DNA of 36,046 nucleotides from Planctomycetota bacterium (GTDB lineage Bacteria > Planctomycetota > UBA1135 > GCA-002686595), in contig PBIX01000026.1 of the NCBI GenBank assembly GCA_002720975.1, positions 5,946-41,991 on the forward strand, given 5' to 3'. The notes beneath the pieces were generated by a model. It was not told the origin of the DNA. It did not search any database and saw only the letters and a program-made list of their open reading frames with translations. Position 1 is the stretch's first letter. Each line of letters starts with the position of its first letter. This document shows, in pieces, positions 18,149 to 25,981 of the stretch. A program made the translations under genes and the position numbers.

Positions 18149-19686
18149 GGCAGCAGCCCGACAGCATCCCGTCCCTTCAGGCCGGCCACGTTGCCGAGCT
18201 GGTGGCGGAATTGCAGCCCCTACTCAAGGGCTGCAGCGTGCGGGAGATCCAGCCCCTACCCCCACGCGACCTGCTACTGATCGTCGAGCCGCCCCCCACA
18301 CCGGACGGCCCCCCCATCCTGCGCCTGCGCTTGAGCGCGAGCCCCGAGACCGCCCGCCTGCATCTGCAGCAGGATCGGGTTCTCGTCCATGATGGCCCCG
18401 AGGGGCCCTTCTTCAAGCTCCTGAACGAGGAGCTGGCGGGCGCCACCGTGCGGCGCGTGGAGCAGGTGCGCGGCGATCGGATCGTGCGACTGGAGTTCGG
18501 CGCCACGCCCTCCGGACGCCGACGTGCCCTCATGGCGGAGTTGGTGGGACGCCACTCCAACCTGATCCTGGTGGGGCCCGAGGACGAGGTCCTCGGCTTG
18601 CTGGTGCCTGCTCCGACCCGCAAGGCCCACACGCCACGCATCGTGCTGGGCCAGGCCTGGTCCCCGCCGGGCGGCAAGGCCGGACCGGGCGCGGACTCGG
18701 CAAGCCTGGCAGAGGTCTACGCCGAGCCCGACGCGCTTCCCCCCGGCCCCGTCAAGGACCGCGCCCCTCTCTCCTGGCGTGTGGAATGCGCCGTGGGCGG
18801 GGCGGCACAGCTCAATCGACGGGACAGTCTCCGCAAGAAGCTGCAGTCCCGGGCCCAGCGCAAGCTCACACGCGCGCGCGGGCTGGTCAAGGGACTCCGC
18901 AAGCGCTCCTCTGCGGTCGAAGGAGCGGAGCGCGTGCAGCAGGATGGGGAGTTGCTCAAGTCCGTGGTGGGCACCCTGAAACGCGGACAGAGCAGCGTCG
19001 AGGTCCCCGACTGGTTCACCGAAGGCGCCCCTCCGCGCACCCTGGAGCTGGATCCTCGTCGGCAGCCCGCCGAGAACGTGCAACGCTACTTCGATCGGCA
19101 CAAGAAGCTCCTGCGCGGGCGTGAGTCCCTGGAGCGAGAACTGCAGCTGGCACAGGACAAGGTGACCGGGCTTGAGGCCCTCCTGCTTGCGGCCGAGGAC
19201 GATGACCAGGATCCCGCCGCCCTCGACGCACAAGCGGTTGAGGCGGGCCTGCTCGACAAGCCCCAGGAAGCCGATCCGCGCAAGCGCAAGGCCCCCGAGC
19301 CACGCAAGCCCTACCTCTCCTATCGGGTGCACGGAGACCTGGAAGCTCGCGTGGGCCGCACGGCCAAGGACAATGACGACCTCACCTTCCGCCATGCCCG
19401 GGGCAATGACCTCTGGATGCACACGGCGGACTGCCCCGGGTCCCACGTGGTGCTGAGACTGGAGCGCGGGCAGGAGGCGCCGCAAGAGGCCATTCTGGAA
19501 GCGGGCATGCTGGCCGTCCATTTCTCGCCGGCGCGCCAGACGGGCCGGGCCCAGGTGCACGTCGCGCCCGTCAAGCAGGTCCATAAGCCCCGCGGCGCCA
19601 AGCCGGGCCTGGTGACCCTCTCAGGTGGCAAGACCATGCACGTACGGGTGAAACAAACACGACTGGCCGAGCTACTACGCGGATAG
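18145..19686 (+). CDS. rqcH: NFACT/RqcH-type ribosome quality-control protein
   Basis: Member of the Rqc2/NEMF/RqcH family, which binds stalled 50S-peptidyl-tRNA and in B. subtilis adds C-terminal Ala tails as degradation tags. It has about 513 residues. The NFACT-N domain (about 15-200) contains the Asp-Arg pair D111-R112 in GDRIVRLEFG, corresponding to the pair needed for tailing. Coiled-coil arms follow at about 230-390. The C-terminal NFACT-R domain (DUF814) has GRTAKDNDDLTFRHARGNDL and MHTADCPGSHVVLR. The best start is CTG 18145, overlapping the ndk TGA by four bases (CTGA) after GAGGAG; GTG 18094 inside ndk is the alternative. Confidence 0.88.
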   Translation: MRQQPDSIPSLQAGHVAELVAELQPLLKGCSVREIQPLPPRDLLLIVEPPPTPDGPPILRLRLSASPETARLHLQQDRVLVHDGPEGPFFKLLNEELAGATVRRVEQVRGDRIVRLEFGATPSGRRRALMAELVGRHSNLILVGPEDEVLGLLVPAPTRKAHTPRIVLGQAWSPPGGKAGPGADSASLAEVYAEPDALPPGPVKDRAPLSWRVECAVGGAAQLNRRDSLRKKLQSRAQRKLTRARGLVKGLRKRSSAVEGAERVQQDGELLKSVVGTLKRGQSSVEVPDWFTEGAPPRTLELDPRRQPAENVQRYFDRHKKLLRGRESLERELQLAQDKVTGLEALLLAAEDDDQDPAALDAQAVEAGLLDKPQEADPRKRKAPEPRKPYLSYRVHGDLEARVGRTAKDNDDLTFRHARGNDLWMHTADCPGSHVVLRLERGQEAPQEAILEAGMLAVHFSPARQTGRAQVHVAPVKQVHKPRGAKPGLVTLSGGKTMHVRVKQTRLAELLRG

Positions 19687-19731
19687 AGGGTGCCGCCGCA
19701 CTCCATCCTCTCTATCGACTACACTCCCCCC

Positions 19732-20760
19732 ATGCCCCCCCTCCCCCGTATGACCATCGGTAAGACCGGCACAGCGATCCTGTGCAGCCTGACCCTGCTG
19801 GGTGCTTGCAACTCCCAGGACAAGAAGGGCATGACCAAGGAGGCCCAACTGGGGCTCCACCTGGAAGGGGGCCTCGGGTACTTCACAGCGGGCGACCTGG
19901 ATCGCGCACAGGTACAGGTCCAAAAGGGCTTGGCGTTGGACCATGACAATGAGCGCCTGCTGCTGCTGCTCGGCGATATCCACCAGCAGCGCGGGACGAC
20001 CGCTGACATCCGGGCCGCCGAAGCCATCTTCCGCGCCCACCCCGCCCAGCACGATTTCCGCGTCCAGCTCGGCCTGGGCATTGCGCTCGAACGACTTGGG
20101 GTTCTATTTGAGGATGCCGCGTCCGCCATCCGGTCCGGTGACCGCACAACGGACGCGCTGGACCCAGCCAAGCGCGCCGACGAACTGGAATCCCACGCCC
20201 AGGAAGCCTGGACCGAATGCAAGGCGTGCTACCTCGAGACCCTTGAGATCCACCTGGGCAACACAAAGGCCGTTGCAGGACTGGTACGGGTCTGCGCGCT
20301 CCTGGGTGATGAGGCTGCAAGCATCCGCTGGGGACGTGAGTACATCGAAATCCTGAAGAGCGCCAGCCGCGTCCGTCAGCTCGAGCTGGAGGATGCCACC
20401 CTGGCCGCCAACCGTGAGAGCGAACTGAAAGGCGCCATCGCCCTGAACGATGAAGCCACTATCAAGACACACCTGCACATCAGCACGATCTACACACGCC
20501 AAGAGAACCTGCAGGGGGCCGTGGACGAGCTGGGGGCGGTGATCGCCATCAATCCGGATCTACCCCAGGCTTACAGCCGCAGAGCGGCCATCTACTTTCG
20601 CCTGGCGCAGTATCAGCGCGCCTCCGACACCATGAATACCTTCCTCAAGCTGTCGGCGCACCTGCCCTTCGACCACCCCGACATCCGTCAGGCCTATGCT
20701 CTACTGAGGCGCTGCAAGGACGCCCTGTCCGCAGGGGATCTCGTGGGCTCGAAGAACTGA
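19732..20760 (+). CDS. TPR-repeat lipoprotein
   Basis: Predicted exported lipoprotein of 342 residues. The N-terminus MTIGKTGTAILCSLTLLGAC has a basic start, a hydrophobic core and a lipobox, with Cys26 as the lipidation site if ATG 19732 is used; ATG 19750 is equally plausible. TPR-like helical pairs are seen at about 35-80 (YFTAGDLDRAQVQVQKGLAL) and 250-315 (YTRQENLQGAVDELGAVIAI, YFRLAQYQRASDTMNTFLKL). No catalytic motif is present; a scaffolding or envelope role is inferred only from the fold. It starts 45 bases after the NFACT gene and has no clear Shine-Dalgarno. It converges on the histidine phosphatase gene, with 21 bases between stops. Confidence 0.8.
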   Translation: MPPLPRMTIGKTGTAILCSLTLLGACNSQDKKGMTKEAQLGLHLEGGLGYFTAGDLDRAQVQVQKGLALDHDNERLLLLLGDIHQQRGTTADIRAAEAIFRAHPAQHDFRVQLGLGIALERLGVLFEDAASAIRSGDRTTDALDPAKRADELESHAQEAWTECKACYLETLEIHLGNTKAVAGLVRVCALLGDEAASIRWGREYIEILKSASRVRQLELEDATLAANRESELKGAIALNDEATIKTHLHISTIYTRQENLQGAVDELGAVIAINPDLPQAYSRRAAIYFRLAQYQRASDTMNTFLKLSAHLPFDHPDIRQAYALLRRCKDALSAGDLVGSKN

Positions 20761-20781
20761 ACTCCCCCACCCGGGATCCGT

Positions 20782-21384
20782 TCACTTCGGTGCGGAGACC
20801 TCGCCGTAGCGCAGCTCGATGGTCTTGGCCGCTGGTGGATCCTTTGAGTCTTCAGTCGGCAGCACCGTGACGAACAAGCGGTCGTATTCGGAATCCTCCA
20901 AGGCCGGAGTTCCGCGCAGGGACACCAAGTCCTCCACACGCCCCCCCAAAGCCAGGACCAGACCCGGTGTGGTGTTGGAGTGGCCGCTGACAACGGCGAC
21001 CGACCCGGCGGGCAGCTGGGCCAGTTGCTGGACGAAGGCGTTCAGGTCGGCGGGCGAGTAGGCTTCGACTTTCAGCTTCAGCGCCGTCGCCAGAGGCTCC
21101 AGGGTCTGGCGTGTGCGGCGCGTGTCCGTGCTGAACAGATGGGTGACTCCCGCGCCCTGTAGCAACCTCGCCAGCGCACGACTCCGGGCTTGCCCACGCT
21201 CGGTCAACTCAGGGTCCCGACGGTCCGCGAGGTTCTTCTCCGCATGCCGCAGGGCGATCACGGTCACGGGTTCGAGGCGTTGAGGGACGGTAGAGTCCGC
21301 AGAGGCCGGCTCCGGATTCTGGGTCAGGCCCAGGGTGAGTAGAACCAGGGCGGACAACAGCGCTGGGCGCAGGGAGGGTTGCAT
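20782..21384 (-). CDS. Exported histidine phosphatase family protein
   Basis: A 200-residue member of the phosphoglycerate mutase-like histidine phosphatases. The catalytic RHAEK motif contains His47, with the second His135 in VVSGHSNTTP; STDTRRTRQT supplies the phosphate-binding Arg. An N-terminal signal peptide (about 1-29, ALLSALVLLTLGL) points to export. The substrate cannot be told; the short SixA-like length and the GHSNTTP pattern fit small secreted phosphatases. It is divergent from argR, with 126 bases between starts. Confidence 0.88.
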   Translation of the reverse strand: MQPSLRPALLSALVLLTLGLTQNPEPASADSTVPQRLEPVTVIALRHAEKNLADRRDPELTERGQARSRALARLLQGAGVTHLFSTDTRRTRQTLEPLATALKLKVEAYSPADLNAFVQQLAQLPAGSVAVVSGHSNTTPGLVLALGGRVEDLVSLRGTPALEDSEYDRLFVTVLPTEDSKDPPAAKTIELRYGEVSAPK

Positions 21385-21442
21385 GCCCCCAGTATGACGG
21401 GCGGGCCCGCTATCCCCCTCAGAAGTTTCTACGCCCGATGTC

Positions 21443-21470
21443 TTGACGGGCCCCGAAATTGATGCATATT
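21443..21470 (+). promoter_or_regulatory. argR operon promoter candidate
   Basis: TTGACG at 21443-21448 matches the -35 consensus at five of six bases, and CATATT at 21465-21470 matches -10 at four of six, with a 16-base spacer. It lies 40 bases before the argR start and overlaps the ArgR-box candidate, as expected for a repressible promoter. Confidence 0.55.
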
Positions 21471-21476
21471 TATGCG
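21463..21476 (+). promoter_or_regulatory. ArgR operator (ARG box) candidate
   Basis: TGCATATTTATGCG matches the general ARG-box pattern TGMATWWWWATKCA at 13 of 14 positions and is a near-perfect palindrome (GCATA-TT-TATGC). A second, poorer pair of GCATA half-sites lies at about 21485-21500, before the argR start; ArgR hexamers typically bind two adjacent boxes. It overlaps the proposed -10. Confidence 0.7.
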
Positions 21477-21510
21477 TTCTCGCCGCATATTCTGTGCATA
21501 CTATTCATCC

Positions 21511-21966
21511 ATGAGCCCCTCATCAGTCAAGACAGCACGCCGAGATGCCATTACTGAGCTTCTCCAGGCGGAGTCTGTGCATAATCATGCCGAACTGGCC
21601 GCCCTCCTCGAAGCACGTGGCCATGGGGTCAATCAGGCCACCCTGTCCCGTGATCTGCGCGATCTGGGAGTCGTCAAGGGCCCCGATGGCTACACCCTCT
21701 CCGGTGCAGGAAGCCCCACCCCGGAGAGCTCGGGCCAGCGGCTCACCCTCGCGGTTCGGCAGTACCTCTCCTCTGCGGTTCAAGCCCAGAACCAGGTCCT
21801 CTTGAGGACTCCGCCAGGGGGCGCCCAGCCCTTGGCTCTGGCCCTGGACGGCGCCGGTCATGCGGATCTCCTGGGTACCGTGGCCGGCGACGACACGATC
21901 CTGTTGATCGCCGCCGACGGCCCGGGCGCCACGGGACTGCTGGCCTGGCTCGAGGGCTTGGAATGA
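21511..21966 (+). CDS. argR: Arginine repressor
   Basis: DNA-binding regulator that uses arginine as corepressor. The 151 residues match the family. The N-terminal winged helix at about 5-60 has VNQATLSRDLRDLGVVK as recognition region. The C-terminal oligomerisation domain has the arginine-binding motif GTVAGDDT at 122-129. ATG 21511 (MSPSSVKTARR) is chosen; the in-frame extension to 21472 would run through the operator. As first gene of the arginine operon, behind an ARG-box-like site, it is probably autoregulated. Confidence 0.95.
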   Translation: MSPSSVKTARRDAITELLQAESVHNHAELAALLEARGHGVNQATLSRDLRDLGVVKGPDGYTLSGAGSPTPESSGQRLTLAVRQYLSSAVQAQNQVLLRTPPGGAQPLALALDGAGHADLLGTVAGDDTILLIAADGPGATGLLAWLEGLE

Positions 21967-22988
21967 AACGTGCCATCGTGGTGGGCAGTAGCGGCTATGC
22001 GGGCCGGGAGTTGTGCGGCCTGCTGGCCGGCCACGCCGGGATCGAGCTGTGGGCGAGCATGTCCGCGCGCTCGACGCCCCCATCCCACGGACCGACGGCC
22101 GAGGATCAGATCGCGCTGGATCCCGAACGGTTTGGTGAAGCGGACGTGGTGTTCCTGTGTACACCCCACGGCAAAGCGGCAGCCCTGGCGCGCATGGCGT
22201 TGGACGCAGGGAGCGCCGTGGTGGATCTCTCCGCGGACCTGCGCCTCCGGGATCCGAAACACTATGCGGAGGTCTATGGACTCCCCCACCCGGCGCCCGA
22301 ACTCCTGGAGCAAGCGGTCTACGGGCTGACCGAACGCGCGAGGACTCAGCTCGCGGGAGCGCAGGCGGTAGCCAACCCCGGCTGCTACCCCACCTCGATT
22401 CTCCTCCCTGTCCACCCCCTGCTGGACGCCAACCTGCTTGCGCCCCAGGTCCCCATCGTCGCCGATGCCAAGAGCGGCGTCTCCGGCGCCGGCAAAGCCC
22501 CCACAGAGGTCACACACTTCGGCAACGTGCACGAGAACTTTCGCGCCTACCAGATCGGCATCCATCGCCACGAACCCGAGATGGCCCAAGAGGCGGGTGT
22601 CGATCGTCTGGTCTTCGTGCCGCACCTGCTGCCCTGCCTGCGCGGAATCCTCACGACCCTCTACCTCACACCCCACCCGGGCCAGGCCCCCGAAGAGCGC
22701 GCCGACGAGTTCCGCGCCTGCCTGCGCGAGGCCTATGCGGGCGAACCCTTCGTGCAGGTCCTGGATAAAGGGACGCCCGAGCTGAAGGACGTACTCCACA
22801 CCAATCGTTGCCATATCGCCGTGCACCCTGCCGGGCCATTGGTGGTGGTGACGAGCGCCCTCGACAACCTGGTCAAGGGGGCGGCGGGTCAGGCACTGCA
22901 GAACGCCAACCTGCTGCTGGGCTTGGAAGAGACCCTGGGCCTGCCCGGAGCTCTGCACCGCCCAGCCCAAGCGGAGGTCCTGGTATGA
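21963..22988 (+). CDS. argC: N-acetyl-gamma-glutamyl-phosphate reductase
   Basis: Third step of arginine synthesis: NADPH-dependent reduction of N-acetylglutamyl phosphate to the semialdehyde. It has 341 residues. The nucleotide-binding loop GSSGYAGREL is at the N-terminus, the active-site Cys141 lies in ANPGCYPTS, and DAKSGVSGAGKAP and HRHEPEM are conserved family segments. The ATG overlaps the argR stop by four bases, and its own stop overlaps argB in the same way. Confidence 0.98.
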   Translation: MKRAIVVGSSGYAGRELCGLLAGHAGIELWASMSARSTPPSHGPTAEDQIALDPERFGEADVVFLCTPHGKAAALARMALDAGSAVVDLSADLRLRDPKHYAEVYGLPHPAPELLEQAVYGLTERARTQLAGAQAVANPGCYPTSILLPVHPLLDANLLAPQVPIVADAKSGVSGAGKAPTEVTHFGNVHENFRAYQIGIHRHEPEMAQEAGVDRLVFVPHLLPCLRGILTTLYLTPHPGQAPEERADEFRACLREAYAGEPFVQVLDKGTPELKDVLHTNRCHIAVHPAGPLVVVTSALDNLVKGAAGQALQNANLLLGLEETLGLPGALHRPAQAEVLV

Positions 22989-23812
22989 GCTCCCAGCCTC
23001 TGCTCGTCATCAAGGTCGGTGGCGACCTGCTCGAGAGCGGTGCCACATTGGAGACGACCGCCGCTTCCATTGCCGCCACCCAACGCGCGGGCTACCGCGT
23101 GGTGGTGGTCCACGGAGGTGGTTCAGCGATCGCCAGGCTGGCCAGCGCCCTGGGCCTGGAGGAACGCAAGGTGGACGGCCTGCGAGTCACGGACGCCGCC
23201 ACGGCCGAGGTGGCTCTGGCCGTGCTCGCAGGAACCCAGGGCAAGTCCCTGGCCGCCGCCCTCGGCAGACAGGGTTGCGAGGCCGTGTCCTTGTGCGGCG
23301 CGGACGCTCACCTGCTGACGGCGCGGGTGGTGCGCGATGGCGACCTGGGTTTTGTTGGTGAGGTGGACCATGTGGACGTGGCGCTCATCGAAGACCTCCT
23401 GGCCAAGGGCCGCACACCCCTGATCGCCCCCATGGCTCCCCTCGCCTCCGAGCACGAAGAGCCGGGCTCCCCCCTCCACAACATCAATGCCGACACGGCC
23501 GCTGGCCCCATCGCCCAGGCCCTACAAGCCGACGCCCTGCTCTTTGTCACAAACGTGGAGGGGGTCCTGGATGGCGACGGCAAGTGCCTCCGCCAGCTCG
23601 ACCGCGGGACAGCCCGGCACCTGCAGGCCTGCGGCGTACTCAGCGCCGGGATGCTGCCGAAGATCGAGGCCGCCCTGGATGCGGCGCAGGCCATGCCCGG
23701 GGCGCGGATCCGCATCGCCGGGACGGGGCCTGATTCCGCTCCCCTGCACACCCTCATCCAAGAAGAGCGGGGAACGCTCATCTGCCCTCGGAAGGTGGTC
23801 GCCCATGGCTAG
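22985..23812 (+). CDS. argB: Acetylglutamate kinase
   Basis: Phosphorylates N-acetylglutamate, the second step of arginine synthesis. It has 275 residues of the amino-acid-kinase fold: VIKVGGDLLE and VVVHGGGSAI bind phosphates, HNINADTAAGPIA and LLFVTNVEGVL follow, and GMLPKIEAALDA closes the site. The protein starts directly at the first strand (MSSQPLLVIKVGG) and lacks the N-terminal helix of arginine-inhibited NAGKs, so it is probably arginine-insensitive like the E. coli form. It begins at ATG 22985 inside an ATGA overlap with argC. Confidence 0.97.
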   Translation: MSSQPLLVIKVGGDLLESGATLETTAASIAATQRAGYRVVVVHGGGSAIARLASALGLEERKVDGLRVTDAATAEVALAVLAGTQGKSLAAALGRQGCEAVSLCGADAHLLTARVVRDGDLGFVGEVDHVDVALIEDLLAKGRTPLIAPMAPLASEHEEPGSPLHNINADTAAGPIAQALQADALLFVTNVEGVLDGDGKCLRQLDRGTARHLQACGVLSAGMLPKIEAALDAAQAMPGARIRIAGTGPDSAPLHTLIQEERGTLICPRKVVAHG

Positions 23813-24998
23813 CGCCCTCATGCCCACCTACCGCCCTGCCGGCACGGCCTTCAGCTCGGGAGCAGGCGCCTCGCTCTTCGACGCCGAGGGCAGGGAGTGG
23901 ATCGACCTGCTCTCCGGCCTGGGGGTCACGGTCCTGGGCCACTCACATCCTCGCTGGGTCGCCGCCGTCCAAGAACAGGCGGCGCACCTGGTCCACACCT
24001 CCAACCTCTATCCCCAGGCCCCAGCCGAAGAGGTGGCCGAGCGCCTGTGCGATCTGACGGGGATGGACAGCGTCTTCTTCAGCAATAGTGGTACCGAGGC
24101 CGTCGAGTGCGCCCTCAAGTTGGCGCGCAAGGCCGCAGGTCAGCGCAGACCACAAGCACCCACTCATTTCCTGGCGATCGAGGGCAGCTTCCATGGGCGC
24201 AGCCTGGGCAGCCTGTCGGTGACCTCCAACCCCGGCTATCGGATCCCCTTCGCCCCCACACTCAAAGCACACTTCGTCGAGCGCGACTCCCTGAGAGACC
24301 TGGAGCAGGCCTTCGCACAGGGTTCACCGGCAGCCCTCATCGTCGAACCGATACAGGGCGAGGGCGGCCTGCACGTCCTGGAGGGCTCATTCCTGCGCCG
24401 TGCGCGGGAGCTCTGCGATCAGACGGGCACCGTGCTCATCAGCGACGAGGTGCAATGCGGCCTGGGTCGCAGCGGCCCCTTCCTGGCCTACGCCGAAGCG
24501 GGCGTCCTGCCCGACGTGGTCACCCTGGCCAAGCCCCTGGCGGGCGGCCTGAGCGTGGGCGCCACCCTGGCCTGCGCCGACCTCTCCAGCACCTTCCAAC
24601 CCGGCGACCACGGCTCCACCTTCGGCGGGGGTCCCCTGGTCATGACCGCGGCCCGGGTTGTGCTGGATGAGCTGACCCACGGCGGCCTCCTGGAGGAGCT
24701 CACGCCCAAGGCCGAGTACCTGACCGCAGGCCTGGACGATCTGGTCGGTCGCCACGACGCCGCCACCGAGCGGCGTGGACGCCATTGGATGCAGGGCCTT
24801 GTCCTGCCCGGACAGGCGGTGGCAGCCCAACAGGGCCTTGCCGACCGCGGGTTCCTGGCGGGCACCGCCGCCGGCGACGTGCTGCGCTTCCTGCCGCCCT
24901 ACGTCCTCACCCACGAACAGCTCGAGCGGGCCCTCGCGGCCCTGGACGAGACCCTCACCGCCCTTCCCCAACCCCAAGCCCTTCCGAGTATCCCGTGA
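23805..24998 (+). CDS. argD: Acetylornithine aminotransferase
   Basis: PLP-dependent class III aminotransferase converting N-acetylglutamate semialdehyde to N-acetylornithine; such enzymes may also serve lysine synthesis. It has 397 residues. FFSNSGTEAVECALKLARK binds the cofactor phosphate, DEVQCGLGR is present, and the Schiff-base lysine is K243 in TLAKPLAGGLS. ATG 23805 is preferred: GGAAGGTGG lies upstream and it overlaps the argB stop by eight bases. ATG 23820 is a second choice. The long open frame upstream of it is only the shadow of argB. Confidence 0.95.
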   Translation: MASALMPTYRPAGTAFSSGAGASLFDAEGREWIDLLSGLGVTVLGHSHPRWVAAVQEQAAHLVHTSNLYPQAPAEEVAERLCDLTGMDSVFFSNSGTEAVECALKLARKAAGQRRPQAPTHFLAIEGSFHGRSLGSLSVTSNPGYRIPFAPTLKAHFVERDSLRDLEQAFAQGSPAALIVEPIQGEGGLHVLEGSFLRRARELCDQTGTVLISDEVQCGLGRSGPFLAYAEAGVLPDVVTLAKPLAGGLSVGATLACADLSSTFQPGDHGSTFGGGPLVMTAARVVLDELTHGGLLEELTPKAEYLTAGLDDLVGRHDAATERRGRHWMQGLVLPGQAVAAQQGLADRGFLAGTAAGDVLRFLPPYVLTHEQLERALAALDETLTALPQPQALPSIP

Positions 24999-25981
24999 GC
25001 ACCCACTCCTTCCCCCACAAAGACCTGGTCAGCGTGGCCGACCTCAGCAACGAGCACATCCTGTGCATCTTCTCCACAGCCGCCGCCCTCAAGGCGGAGC
25101 GCGACCGCTACACGGACCTCCTGGCCGGCAAGCGTCTCGCCATGGTGTTCGAGAAGGAGAGCCTGCGCACACGCTTCACCTTCGACATAGGCATGCAGGA
25201 CCTGGGAGGCAGCGCCGTGTTCCTGGACCACACCAGCGCGCGCCTCGGAAGCCGCGAGTCCGTACCCGACATGGCCAAGAACCTGGAGCGCTGGGTGCAC
25301 GCCATCGTGGCGCGTACCTACAAGCATCGCGCCGTGACCGAGCTCGCCAAGCATGCGCAGATCCCCGTCATCAACGGGCTCTCGGACTTCCTGCACCCCT
25401 GCCAGGCCCTGACCGACTTCTTCACCCTCTGGGAGAAGTGGGGCTCGGTAAAGGGCAGGCGCATCACCTACATCGGCGATGGCAACAACACCTGCCACTC
25501 CCTGATGCACGTGGCCTCGATCCTCGGGGCACACATCACGGTCTGTACCCCGGAGGGCTACGAGCCCAACCTCAAGGTCATGAACGAGTGCCTCACGGCG
25601 GCGGCCCGGTCCGGCTCTGAGGTGACCTGTTGCAATGACCCGGTGGAGGCCATGCAGGGCGCCGAGGCCGTGTACACGGACGTCTGGGCCTCCATGGGCC
25701 AGGAGGACGAGACCGAAGAGCGCAGCGCGATCTTCGCCGAGTACCAGGTGAATGAGAGCCTGCTCGACCACAGTGAGAACGCGCTCTTCATGCACTGCCT
25801 GCCGGCCCACCGCGGCCAGGAGGTGAGCGCCGGGGTGATCGACTCCGAACACTCCATCGTCTTTGACATCGCCGAGAACCGACTCCACGTTCAGAAGTCC
25901 ATCCTGGTCTGGCTGCTGGCACCGCAGCTGGCCCCCCACTCCTCGGCACCCGCCGACAGCCTTCAGCCCCAACTCGCATGA
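24995..25981 (+). CDS. argF: Ornithine carbamoyltransferase
   Basis: Makes citrulline from ornithine and carbamoyl phosphate. It has 328 residues. The carbamoyl-phosphate motif is SLRTR at 56-60 (a common variant of STRTR); HPCQAL and the catalytic HCLPAHRGQEVS follow. The ornithine-binding loop DVWASMG is present, which separates it from acetylornithine and succinylornithine carbamoyltransferases. The start is GTG 24995, overlapping the argD stop by four bases (GTGA). A Pro/Ser/Ala-rich tail of about 20 residues ends the protein. Confidence 0.96.
   Translation: MSTHSFPHKDLVSVADLSNEHILCIFSTAAALKAERDRYTDLLAGKRLAMVFEKESLRTRFTFDIGMQDLGGSAVFLDHTSARLGSRESVPDMAKNLERWVHAIVARTYKHRAVTELAKHAQIPVINGLSDFLHPCQALTDFFTLWEKWGSVKGRRITYIGDGNNTCHSLMHVASILGAHITVCTPEGYEPNLKVMNECLTAAARSGSEVTCCNDPVEAMQGAEAVYTDVWASMGQEDETEERSAIFAEYQVNESLLDHSENALFMHCLPAHRGQEVSAGVIDSEHSIVFDIAENRLHVQKSILVWLLAPQLAPHSSAPADSLQPQLA

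Noticed and set aside
23487-23804. N-terminal extension of argD within argB
   Set aside because: It is the out-of-frame reading of argB; the family start and Shine-Dalgarno are at 23805.
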